From CAAGNP01 sp045644725 (GTDB taxonomy: Bacteria > Bacteroidota > Bacteroidia > Bacteroidales > UBA932), in the NCBI GenBank assembly GCA_045644725.1, contig JAZRHK010000158.1:1-8569 (forward strand): a stretch of DNA of 8,569 nucleotides. Direction: 5' to 3'. Under the pieces are notes generated by a model. That model did no database searches. It had not been told where the DNA came from and worked only from the letters and a program-made list of their open reading frames with translations. The translations under genes were made by a program, and so were the position numbers. Each line of letters opens with the position of its first letter. Within the stretch, counting starts at the first letter, position 1. Shown here piece after piece: positions 1 through 6,676 of this stretch.

Positions 1-1735
1 AAACCTCTGTCGAGACCTCACCCAACCAACCACTCTTGGCATTCACCCCCACCTGCACCTTCACGAAGTCAATGAAATCAAGATTTACAGGTTGGCACTC
101 GAAATCGATGGCGTGTGATATCTTGAAGTGGTTTGCATTGGCTGATGCACCAGCATTGGCACCATCTGTAAGACGGTCTACAGGGCTAAAGTTGTCCACA
201 TAACCCCAGTCATACTCCACATTGACCCAATATGACCCATTGCCTGAGGCATCATAATTGCGGGCACCCAAGCAGGTCCCTTTCAGGGTATAGCTGTCCG
301 ATTCGATCCATAGAGGGTAATAATAGTCCTGTTTGTGGAACTGCTTGAGATAATCTATCTCTCCACTGTTTCCAAGATTATCCTTCCACTGCACAGGCAT
401 CATAGGGGCAGTCGGGCGGTAGTATGTCACCTCGTAGTTCTGAACAGTCTCCTCCTTTCCTGTCTCCGAGCCGGCAAGCTCATACCAGGTGTCATCAGGG
501 AGGCCGTTTCCATTCTCATCCTGCATCACCCATACTATACCCGGCTCTGATGAACCGCTGAATGAATTGCCGAGTATGCCGAGATCATAGTCACCTGAAT
601 TGTCTATACTATGGTCAAAACCCACTACAATATAGCCTCCAAATCCTCCAAGCGAGACAAAGTTTGGAGATGGCTCACCTTTTTTATTGGTTTCAGACAT
701 TCTCGCTTCTGCGTATGCAATAGCCGCTTCAGGGGTGATCTGTGTACCATTAAAGCCACCAGTCCTGGTTTCATTGATAAACTGACCTGGAGCAGGGGTG
801 TACTCATATACCCTATTCCAATCCGCAGATGAGCTCCCTGTAGCTACTCTATAATAGGCACCCTCAGCAAATACTGTTACCTTAAACTCCCTCTGAAGGG
901 TAATCCTCTGCTCACCTTTATAGAAAGAGGCACTACCCACTACAGTATAATCACCGGCATCACCTGCTGAGAATATATATGACTGGGTACCTTTTTGGGG
1001 AGCATCCTGCCCACCCTGGGACCAGACAAACTCTACCCCGGTGGTATCTCCCACTTTGACAGGGGAGATCAACATCCTCCTCTGCTCCACAGTATGGAGT
1101 TCCAGGGATGAAAACTCCCACTCAAATGGGATATCAGCGGGATCCACCACCTGCACCTTCACCTCATCTGAAGAGGTGCCGTCTTCATTGGCAGCAGTAG
1201 CGACTATCGAGTATTCGCCACACTCCTGCGCAATGAATTTATAGGTGCTGTCTTTAGAGACCTCCGTACCGTTGCAACTCCACACCAGTGTCGTTTCCAG
1301 AGTATTCTCCCTAACTGTGGCTGCAAAATCGACCACAGTCCCTTGTGTGACAAGGAGTGACTTGTCTCCTGAGATAGAGACATAGGGGATCTCCAGATCG
1401 ATAACATCTATACGGATCTCCTCCAGATCCTGACCCACCTCATTGGTCACTGTCAGGGTTATGAAATACTGGCCTGCCTCCTCCCTTACAAAATGTAGAG
1501 AAGGAGATGTTCCTATCACATCCCCCGAAAGGGTCCATTTGTATTCTGCCTCCTCGGCCGACTCATACTCCGGTGCGATTACCAGCTCCCTACCACTCTT
1601 TATCGTATAGATACCTGTCTCACTGTCCAGAATAATGTTCGGGGCAGTGATCACCCCACTCCTGTTGCAGGAGGGGGCAAACACTGCTACCACCACACTC
1701 ATTAATAATAATTTATAAAGCTTAAATGTATTCAT
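1..1735 (-). CDS. PKD-repeat surface lipoprotein, B12-regulated (3' end missing)
   Basis: The frame is open from ATG at 1735 to the left edge (578 codons, no stop), so the C-terminus is outside the window. Residues 1-23 form a lipoprotein-type signal (hydrophobic 9-20, then APSC with Cys23; proline at -2 is atypical). Three Ig/PKD-like beta domains follow at about 31-112, 113-197 and 202-289, each with a Y-x-W or V-W core strand and a late G-x-Y strand. Residues 290-578 form a distinct C-terminal region with landmarks SLGGFGGYIVVGF (361-373), SSEPGIVWVM (395-404), DENGNGLPDD (406-415, resembling a calcium-binding loop), WGYVDN (510-515) and GWLGEVSTEV (569-578). I recall this C-terminal type from Bacteroidetes cell-surface proteins, including some near cobamide transport genes; no biochemical function is known to me. 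The gene starts 21 nt after the DUF4465-type gene and should share its B12-riboswitch transcript. An accessory role in cobamide capture at the outer membrane is inference. No acidic surface-export signal follows Cys23, so display on the cell exterior is unproven. Confidence 0.82.
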   Translation of the reverse strand, partial: MNTFKLYKLLLMSVVVAVFAPSCNRSGVITAPNIILDSETGIYTIKSGRELVIAPEYESAEEAEYKWTLSGDVIGTSPSLHFVREEAGQYFITLTVTNEVGQDLEEIRIDVIDLEIPYVSISGDKSLLVTQGTVVDFAATVRENTLETTLVWSCNGTEVSKDSTYKFIAQECGEYSIVATAANEDGTSSDEVKVQVVDPADIPFEWEFSSLELHTVEQRRMLISPVKVGDTTGVEFVWSQGGQDAPQKGTQSYIFSAGDAGDYTVVGSASFYKGEQRITLQREFKVTVFAEGAYYRVATGSSSADWNRVYEYTPAPGQFINETRTGGFNGTQITPEAAIAYAEARMSETNKKGEPSPNFVSLGGFGGYIVVGFDHSIDNSGDYDLGILGNSFSGSSEPGIVWVMQDENGNGLPDDTWYELAGSETGKEETVQNYEVTYYRPTAPMMPVQWKDNLGNSGEIDYLKQFHKQDYYYPLWIESDSYTLKGTCLGARNYDASGNGSYWVNVEYDWGYVDNFSPVDRLTDGANAGASANANHFKISHAIDFECQPVNLDFIDFVKVQVGVNAKSGWLGEVSTEV

Positions 1736-1756
1736 CTACTATTGGAAATTGAATTC

Positions 1757-3334
1757 TTATTCTACAGGGAAACGGACTGCTACATCGTCAAATGCGAAAT
1801 ACATCGGAGTGCAATACCAACTCTCATAACCTATTTGAACCTCTTCCATGTGGAACACCACTTTAGTGACTGCCCCCAAAGAGCTCAGATCCCATTTTTC
1901 CCAATCTGAAACTAGGGTTGAATTCCCTTCCGCAAGTCTGAATGTAATGGTTCCAACTTTTGTTTCACCATTGTAACCAGTAGCGACAACATCCAGATAA
2001 TCATCACCATCATATGCTTCTGAAAAACCACTTCCATTTATTATACAATACATTGTAACTGAAGCATTTGTAATATACATATGATCTATCACTCTCGCTA
2101 TGCCGTCACTAAACTCCAATGCTGGTTTGTAAGCATCATCAAGATCGATACTGCTGTCGTGATAACCAATACAGAAATTTTCAGAACCATTGTGTGCTGT
2201 TGCTAATGGGATACTTAATTGATATTGGTAAATATCTGATGCATCTGCTAATTGATCCATAGTTCCACAGTGTGTAGATATCACATATCCTCCACCGGCA
2301 ATATCCTGCGTTCCATAAAGATTCAAAGGAAACGTGTGGGAAATTTTTGTAGTCTCATCACTCCAGGTGTATGCATTATTGTAGATTAAAGGGGAGGCGT
2401 TATACGACTGCTCATCTTCACCAGGTATAAGATCTGCCCAATAGGTACTGAGTGCATTATCCTCAAAAGTAAGTGTTTTCAAAGTATACAAATCTTCAGC
2501 TCTGATTTCTTGAGAGATGCGGTAAGTTTGACCAGCTTCAAGGGTTTTGGTTGAGTGGGTATAGGATGCCATTGAACCATCCTCGAAATTGTATATAACC
2601 TCTATCTCTCCGGTAGTAACGGGGAATACTACAGCTACAGCCCAGATGTCCACATTTGAAGAAGCTGTAGGGAGGGCCTTAGGCTCAGCTCCCTCATCAC
2701 CCCAGAACTCCAGCAGCAATTCTTTTGTCTGTGCAAGCTCAGGAGCTTCCGGATCTACTATTGCAGAAGATATCTCGCCGAAACTCTTGTTTGTAGCATC
2801 GAATTTGGATTTTCCGACGATATTATTTGCTGCTTTAATAGTAACTGATGACACTTTTTTACCCTCTCCTGTAACCTCTGTGCTCCAAGGGTTCAGCCAA
2901 AGATAAGAGGTATAGTGCTGGAGGGTAAAAGTATTATCTTCTCCCACTTTTGCATGGCCAAAATCATCTAAAAGTTCTGCCGGATCCCCCTCCTGGAAAG
3001 GAAGAACCCATACTTCATCATCAATTAACTGACCATAGTATACATCATCCCCCTCAGTAACCGATCCATCAGAAAAAGTAAACTCTGCCGATGCACCTCC
3101 AATAGAAAGAGGGTTGCTTTCAACTCCGTTTACATAAATGATATCCCCCTCACTCCATAGGAAAGGGATAGTGTTTGCATCAGGTGTCCCAAAAGCGGTT
3201 TTTGTCTGGGCATCGCTGTGGCCCACCAGGGTGAAGCCGTCACCAAGATCTGCAGGAGAGTCGATTTCATGTTGCTGACAAGCAGTCATAAGAAGCATTG
3301 CGCTGAATAGCGCGAAAAATATATTTTTTTTCAT
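1757..3334 (-). CDS. Lipoprotein with fimbrillin-like N-terminus and DUF4465-like C-terminus
   Basis: This is a 525-residue protein. Residues 1-19 are a clear lipoprotein signal (MKK, hydrophobic stretch, LMTAC with Cys19). Acidic residues shortly after it (E23, D25) only weakly resemble a Bacteroidetes surface-export signal. Residues about 40-275 resemble Bacteroidetes fimbrillin-like modules: TKTAFG (44-49), then PFLWSEGDIIYVNG (57-70), ending in AGQTYRISQEI (267-277). Residues about 286-525 match the DUF4465 pattern: TLTFED at the start, GGGYVIST (347-354), WEKWDLSSLG (478-487) and PMYFAFDDVAV near the end (510-520). DUF4465 has no established activity that I can cite. The gene is the first large one behind a cobalamin riboswitch, 39 nt after a 38-residue peptide gene and 21 nt before the PKD lipoprotein gene. 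A cobamide-binding or transporter-accessory role is therefore inferred from context, by analogy with BtuH-type accessory proteins, without demonstrated homology. G+C falls in the DUF4465 half. ATG at 3334 is chosen because the signal peptide begins there. Confidence 0.85.
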   Translation of the reverse strand: MKKNIFFALFSAMLLMTACQQHEIDSPADLGDGFTLVGHSDAQTKTAFGTPDANTIPFLWSEGDIIYVNGVESNPLSIGGASAEFTFSDGSVTEGDDVYYGQLIDDEVWVLPFQEGDPAELLDDFGHAKVGEDNTFTLQHYTSYLWLNPWSTEVTGEGKKVSSVTIKAANNIVGKSKFDATNKSFGEISSAIVDPEAPELAQTKELLLEFWGDEGAEPKALPTASSNVDIWAVAVVFPVTTGEIEVIYNFEDGSMASYTHSTKTLEAGQTYRISQEIRAEDLYTLKTLTFEDNALSTYWADLIPGEDEQSYNASPLIYNNAYTWSDETTKISHTFPLNLYGTQDIAGGGYVISTHCGTMDQLADASDIYQYQLSIPLATAHNGSENFCIGYHDSSIDLDDAYKPALEFSDGIARVIDHMYITNASVTMYCIINGSGFSEAYDGDDYLDVVATGYNGETKVGTITFRLAEGNSTLVSDWEKWDLSSLGAVTKVVFHMEEVQIGYESWYCTPMYFAFDDVAVRFPVE

Positions 3335-3373
3335 TGTGCTGATCGTATTTAAAGTTTTGGACTCCGTTAATTA

Positions 3374-3490
3374 TTACCATTCTGACCAGCCCGATTCGCC
3401 GGCTCCATTAGCAGGATTACTTGACGCAAAACCTTGTTCGACATTGATTTCGAGGACCTCGATCTGAGGAGCTTGATAGATGTTCTCCAT
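3374..3490 (-). CDS. 38-residue peptide, first cistron of the B12-riboswitch operon
   Basis: A short frame reads from ATG at 3490 to TAA at 3374-3376. The peptide starts MENIYQAPQIEVLEINVEQG, continues FASSN and ends GESGWSEW. It resembles, from memory, very small Bacteroidales proteins with a Y-x-x-P-x-I-E-V-x-E-I-x-V-E-x-G-F-A-x-S N-terminal core and a variable Gly/Ser/Asn/Trp-rich tail, which often precede surface lipoprotein genes. Such proteins are commonly missed by gene callers, and their function is unknown. There is no signal peptide, membrane segment or cysteine. The upstream bases are very A/T-rich (TTTTTTTATTT before ATG), normal for Bacteroidetes starts. It lies about 200 nt after the riboswitch aptamer and 39 nt before the lipoprotein gene, so it should be co-expressed with it. 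It could be a functional small protein or a translated leader that couples ribosomes to the next gene. Position and family-like core make it likely to be real, but length alone does not prove it. Confidence 0.68.
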   Translation of the reverse strand: MENIYQAPQIEVLEINVEQGFASSNPANGAGESGWSEW

Positions 3491-3692
3491 AAATAAAAAA
3501 ATGTTTTAAGTTGTTACTCGCCTGAATCGGGTATACAAACTCAAAACATCCAATTATCCCGGAAATACGGGGAGATAGGGGTATATGTAAAAATATACAA
3601 GCCGGCAAACCCTACCTTATGCCCATTATATCTGTACGGATAAAAAAACTGTTTTGATTTTACCCGTAACCTGCAGGCATAAATCCGTTAAA
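3491..3692 (-). promoter_or_regulatory. Riboswitch expression platform and 5' leader
   Basis: About 200 nt without a convincing gene separate the aptamer from the 38-residue peptide gene. On the minus strand it holds several potential pairings. GCAGGT (3674-3669) complements ACCTGC inside the B12 box (3705-3700). ACGGAT (3688-3683) complements ATCCGT (3641-3636). TTATGCC (3682-3676) complements GGCATAA (3623-3617). The last two pairings cross each other, so they would form alternatives or a pseudoknot. A seven-T run (3648-3642) is present, but no strong hairpin directly precedes it, so a classical intrinsic terminator is not evident. A 6-bp inverted repeat GTATAT / ATATAC lies near 3598-3581. 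The mechanism (translation, termination or other) cannot be decided by eye. Confidence 0.55.
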
Positions 3693-3880
3693 GCAATTGG
3701 CAGGTCTTCTGACTTATTCCACTTACCGAGCCTTCCCAGCGGTCAAACCGCCAGTGGCAAAGAGTTCGGTAAATTCATATCCATTAGGGATGGAATTCAC
3801 AGCAACAGGTATTGTCCCGGATTCTCACCGGATTCCCTATTCTCCCGACAGACAGTAACGCCCACCTGGGAACCATTTGC
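3693..3880 (-). promoter_or_regulatory. Cobalamin (vitamin B12) riboswitch aptamer
   Basis: Read on the minus strand, the region has the hallmarks of the cobalamin riboswitch in order. These are GGTTCCC near the 5' end, GGTGAGAATCCGGGAC (3829-3814), the invariant GCCACTG (3758-3752) and the B12 box AGTCAGAAGACCTGCC (3714-3699). Supporting stems include GCGGT-TTG-ACCGC just after GCCACTG, TACCGA paired with TCGGTA around that arm, a CCAT/ATGG hairpin in the middle, and a closing GCAA (3880-3877) / TTGC (3696-3693) helix. The element binds adenosylcobalamin or related cobamides and normally lowers expression of downstream genes when the ligand is plentiful. Its orientation assigns it to the leftward lipoprotein operon, not to tldD, which starts divergently at 3950. 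The ends are set by the outer helix and are approximate. Confidence 0.96.
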
Positions 3881-3884
3881 GCCA

Positions 3885-3917
3885 CAAAGTTAAAATACAA
3901 AAATTCAAAAATCCAAA
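3885..3917 (-). promoter_or_regulatory. Bacteroidetes-type promoter for the B12-riboswitch operon
   Basis: On the minus strand TTTG (3917-3914) is followed after 21 nt by TAACTTTG (3892-3885). This matches the primary sigma consensus described for Bacteroides (-33 TTTG, 19-21 nt spacer, -7 TAnnTTTG). Transcription would begin a few bases further on, near 3880, which is where the outer helix of the riboswitch begins. That agreement supports both calls. Confidence 0.7.
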
Positions 3918-3934
3918 TTTTCGCCGAAAAACAT

Positions 3935-3942
3935 TACCTTTG
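3935..3942 (+). promoter_or_regulatory. Probable -7 element of the tldD promoter
   Basis: TACCTTTG fits the Bacteroides -7 consensus TAnnTTTG and ends 7 nt before the tldD start codon. A start site 4-8 nt further on would give an mRNA with a leader of roughly 0-4 nt. No TTTG -33 element is visible at the expected distance. The position where it should lie coincides with the -33 element of the divergent B12-operon promoter. Confidence 0.5.
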
Positions 3943-3949
3943 TCCTGTT

Positions 3950-5368
3950 ATGGACAAAAAATATCTTGATCTATTCAATGTGCAGGAGGGGCAGCTGAGA
4001 GAGGTGCTTGGTATTGCATTGGAGAGGGGCGGAGACTATGCCGACCTCTATTTCGAATATACAGTTTCCAATGAACTTTCACTCCGTGACGGAGAGGTAA
4101 ATGCCGTCAGCTCCAACATAGACTACGGCGTAGGAATCAGGGTTGTATCGGGGGATAAGACAGGCTTTGCCTTCACAGAGCAGACCACCCTCTCAGAGAT
4201 GAAGAATGCAGCGAGGATTGCAGCGCAGATAGCGACTCTTCCAGATTCTGTCACAAATATCCCTGCAGCCTTCACCCCTGTAAAAGGTGCCAATTACTCC
4301 CCTATCATATCCCCATGGGAAGATCACTCGGTTACTGAAAAAATGGGGTGGCTCACCTCCCTGAACGAGAAGGTTTTCGCCAAGGACAGCCGCATAACTA
4401 AAGTGCTCGAAAGGCTTACCGACTCCAACACCAAAATACTTTTCTACAACTCACTCGGAGAGTCATTTACCGATGAGAGGCCTATGGCCGCCCTTGTAGT
4501 CACCTGCGTTATGGAGGAGAACGGACGGATCGAGAGCTCATCCTCATCGCGCAGTTTCAGGATGGGATACGAATTCCTCAATGAGGCACTCCTCGACGAG
4601 ATGGCCCAGGAGGCCTATGACAAAGGGGTGATCCTTTTCCAGGCTTCCCAGCCAAAAGGTGGAGAGATGCCTGTGGTAATGGGGGCCGGAGGCTCCGGAA
4701 TCCTCCTTCACGAGGCGATAGGACACGCATTTGAGGCAGATTTCAACCGCAAAGGGACCTCGATCTTCTCCGACAAGCTCGGCAAACAGATATGCGACAA
4801 GTCGATCAACATAGTGGATGACGGCACCCTGATGCACAACCGCGGCTCAGTAAACATCGACGATGAGGGTATCCCCGGACAGAAAACCTACATGGTCAAA
4901 GATGGTATCCTCAACTCTTATCTTCACGACCGGATCAGTGCCAAATTCTACAACACCGCCTCCACAGGCAACGGGCGCCGCGAGTCGTTCAGATTTATGC
5001 CTATCCCCCGAATGAGGGCCACCTATATGGAGAACGGCAATTGCCGTGAGGCAGATCTTATCGCAGAGGTGAAAAAAGGGATCTATGTGGACAATTTCTC
5101 CAATGGGCAGGTACAGATCGGTGCGGGCGATTTCACATTCTACGTCAAATCTGGGTACCTGATCGAGAACGGAAAGCTCACAACTCCGATCAAAGATATC
5201 AACATAATCGGCAATGGTCCCGAAGCCCTCGCCGACATCATTGGGGTAGCTGACAACAACAGGATAGACAACGGAACATGGACCTGCGGCAAAGAGCAAT
5301 ATTGCCCCGTATCGTGCGGCATGCCTTCGGTTCTAATCAAACAATTGACTGTAGGAGGGGTAAACTGA
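3950..5368 (+). CDS. tldD: Metalloprotease TldD
   Basis: This 472-residue protein is close to the usual TldD length (about 480). TldD and TldE form a cytoplasmic zinc peptidase that degrades unfolded or flexible peptides. In enterobacteria the pair takes part in microcin B17 leader removal and CcdA turnover; its Bacteroidetes substrates are not known to me. The signature is HEAIGHAFEADFNRKG at 254-269, an HExxxH site with H254 and H259 as zinc ligands and E255 as the catalytic base. The third ligand in this family is a C-terminal cysteine, here most likely C446 in TCGKEQ; C452 and C456 follow closely. GAGDFTF (391-397) and a terminal LTVGG motif are also typical. The frame is open further upstream to 3812, but ATG at 3950 is chosen because the extra residues would come from the riboswitch region and resemble nothing in TldD. 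The stop overlaps the next start (ATGA), so translation of the two subunits is probably coupled. It is transcribed away from the B12 operon. Confidence 0.96.
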   Translation: MDKKYLDLFNVQEGQLREVLGIALERGGDYADLYFEYTVSNELSLRDGEVNAVSSNIDYGVGIRVVSGDKTGFAFTEQTTLSEMKNAARIAAQIATLPDSVTNIPAAFTPVKGANYSPIISPWEDHSVTEKMGWLTSLNEKVFAKDSRITKVLERLTDSNTKILFYNSLGESFTDERPMAALVVTCVMEENGRIESSSSSRSFRMGYEFLNEALLDEMAQEAYDKGVILFQASQPKGGEMPVVMGAGGSGILLHEAIGHAFEADFNRKGTSIFSDKLGKQICDKSINIVDDGTLMHNRGSVNIDDEGIPGQKTYMVKDGILNSYLHDRISAKFYNTASTGNGRRESFRFMPIPRMRATYMENGNCREADLIAEVKKGIYVDNFSNGQVQIGAGDFTFYVKSGYLIENGKLTTPIKDINIIGNGPEALADIIGVADNNRIDNGTWTCGKEQYCPVSCGMPSVLIKQLTVGGVN

Positions 5369-6675
5369 TGGATAAACTTATTGTACAGCAAGCACTTGAG
5401 ATGGCTCTCCGCGCCGGCGCTGACCAGGCACGCGTGGTCCTTACCGAATCGAGCCTCAACACCTATTCACTCCTCGACGGAGAACTCGAGAGGCTGCAAC
5501 ACTCATTGAGCAGCTCCCTCTACTTCCAGCTATATGTGGATGGGAGATATGGCACCTTCTCCACCAACAGGATGGAACCTGGTGATTTTGACAAATACCT
5601 GAGGGAGGCGGTAGAATCGACCAGACTACTGGCACCTGACACCTGCAGAACACTCCCCCCCAAGGAGCTCTATTTTGAAGGGGGTGCAGCTGATTTGCAG
5701 CAGGATGACCCCACATACGACAATATTGCCCCTGAGGCAAAAAGGGAGCTTCTCGAAAAGCTCGGCACCGAGATTGACCGGAGCGACAAGAGGATAATAT
5801 CTGTGGCCAATGAATATGAGGATTACCGCGAAAGGTGCCTCACCATCGACTCACAGGGATTCTGCGGAGAGACCTCCGGAACACTCTTCTCCCTCTCCAC
5901 CGAGTGCTCAGTCAAAGGGAGAGGCGACGTGCGACCACAAAATTTCTGGTACGACAGCACCATGTTCTTTGACACATTGCCCTTGGGCTGCGGAAAAATT
6001 GCCCTCGAGAGGACCCTCGGGATGCTTGGGGCGAAAAAGATCCGTTCTGGGAAATATCACGTGATCCTCGACAGGACAGTGGCATCAAAGGTAGTATCCC
6101 CCATTTTCACCGCACTCAGCGGAGGGGCCATCCAGCAGAAAAACTCATTCCTCCTTGACTCCATCGGGAAAAATCTCCTGGGAGAGAAACTTACCATCAC
6201 CGACACACCACACCTTCCAGGGCTGATGGGCTCACGATGGTTTGACAGCGAGGGGCTTGCCACCAAAGGGCAGGACATAGTAAGAGCAGGTGCACCCCAG
6301 ACATATTTCCTCACCACCTATTTTGCCAACAAGCTGGAGATGGCTCCCACCGTGGAATCAGTCTCAGTCCCTAATCTGGAACCTTTCGGTGTTGCAAGCG
6401 CAGAGGAGATGATGGCCACTATCGGCCGGGGAATCCTCATCACCGGGTTCAACGGTGGGAATACCAATGGTGCCACCGGAGACTTCTCCTTCGGTATTGA
6501 AGGGTACCTGTTTGAAAACGGAAAGATATCTCACCCAATAAAAGAGATGAATATGACGGGGAATATCTTATCTTTGTGGCATAATGTAACAAATATTGGA
6601 ACAGATTACAGGGAGTGCTCAAGATGGAGAATCCCCTCAATATCTTTTGAAAATGTAGACCTAAGCGGAATGTAA
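5368..6675 (+). CDS. pmbA: TldE/PmbA, non-catalytic partner subunit of TldD
   Basis: This 435-residue protein belongs to the TldD/PmbA family but has no HExxxH site, as expected for the TldE subunit (typically about 450 residues). The family fold is visible from an N-terminal segment rich in DGELERLQHS (37-46), through the MGSRWFDSEG region (287-296), to GATGDFSFGIEGYLFENG (368-385) and HPIKEMNMTGN (389-399). It ends with SRWRIPSISFENVDLSG (418-434), which corresponds to the usual terminal R-x-P-S-x-x-x-E/F motif. TldE pairs with TldD to form the peptide-admitting chamber of the protease. The chosen ATG at 5368 overlaps the tldD stop codon. A GGAGGGG stretch at 5354-5360 sits at Shine-Dalgarno distance, unusual among starts in this window; it also encodes the TldD C-terminus. 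An in-frame ATG at 5278 would lie inside tldD and add unrelated residues. Confidence 0.95.
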   Translation: MDKLIVQQALEMALRAGADQARVVLTESSLNTYSLLDGELERLQHSLSSSLYFQLYVDGRYGTFSTNRMEPGDFDKYLREAVESTRLLAPDTCRTLPPKELYFEGGAADLQQDDPTYDNIAPEAKRELLEKLGTEIDRSDKRIISVANEYEDYRERCLTIDSQGFCGETSGTLFSLSTECSVKGRGDVRPQNFWYDSTMFFDTLPLGCGKIALERTLGMLGAKKIRSGKYHVILDRTVASKVVSPIFTALSGGAIQQKNSFLLDSIGKNLLGEKLTITDTPHLPGLMGSRWFDSEGLATKGQDIVRAGAPQTYFLTTYFANKLEMAPTVESVSVPNLEPFGVASAEEMMATIGRGILITGFNGGNTNGATGDFSFGIEGYLFENGKISHPIKEMNMTGNILSLWHNVTNIGTDYRECSRWRIPSISFENVDLSGM

Positions 6676-6676
6676 T

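Noticed and set aside
1..1735. Truncated PKD gene as a pseudogene
   Set aside because: The frame is intact for 578 codons and ends only because the window ends; there is no internal stop or frameshift.
2589..2906. 105-residue plus-strand frame antisense to the DUF4465-type lipoprotein gene
   Set aside because: Ser/Ala-rich sequence is typical of a reverse-frame shadow; the minus strand has a signal peptide and recognisable domains.
3417..3608. 63-residue minus-strand frame overlapping the leader
   Set aside because: It lies out of frame with the more convincing 38-residue peptide, has no recognisable domain, and runs through the structured riboswitch leader.
3642..3660. Possible intrinsic terminator at the T run after the riboswitch
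   Set aside because: The seven-T run is not directly preceded by a stable G/C-rich stem, only by A-rich sequence, so it is not called as a terminator.
3669..3680. CCTGCAGG palindrome as a protein-binding operator
   Set aside because: An 8-bp palindrome can arise by chance and is better explained as part of leader RNA pairing with the B12 box; no repeat of it was seen.
3812..3949. N-terminal extension of tldD from an ATG at 3812
   Set aside because: It would be translated from DNA antisense to the cobalamin riboswitch and lies upstream of the likely transcription start; the extra residues match nothing in TldD, and ATG at 3950 gives the normal family length.
4847..5299. 150-residue minus-strand frame inside tldD
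   Set aside because: It is antisense to a strongly conserved enzyme gene and its composition is what the reverse of tldD codons would give; no domain or start context supports it.
5278..5367. Earlier start for the TldE gene
   Set aside because: The extra 30 residues come from the 3' end of tldD in another frame; the ATG at 5368 in the ATGA overlap gives a normal TldE N-terminus.
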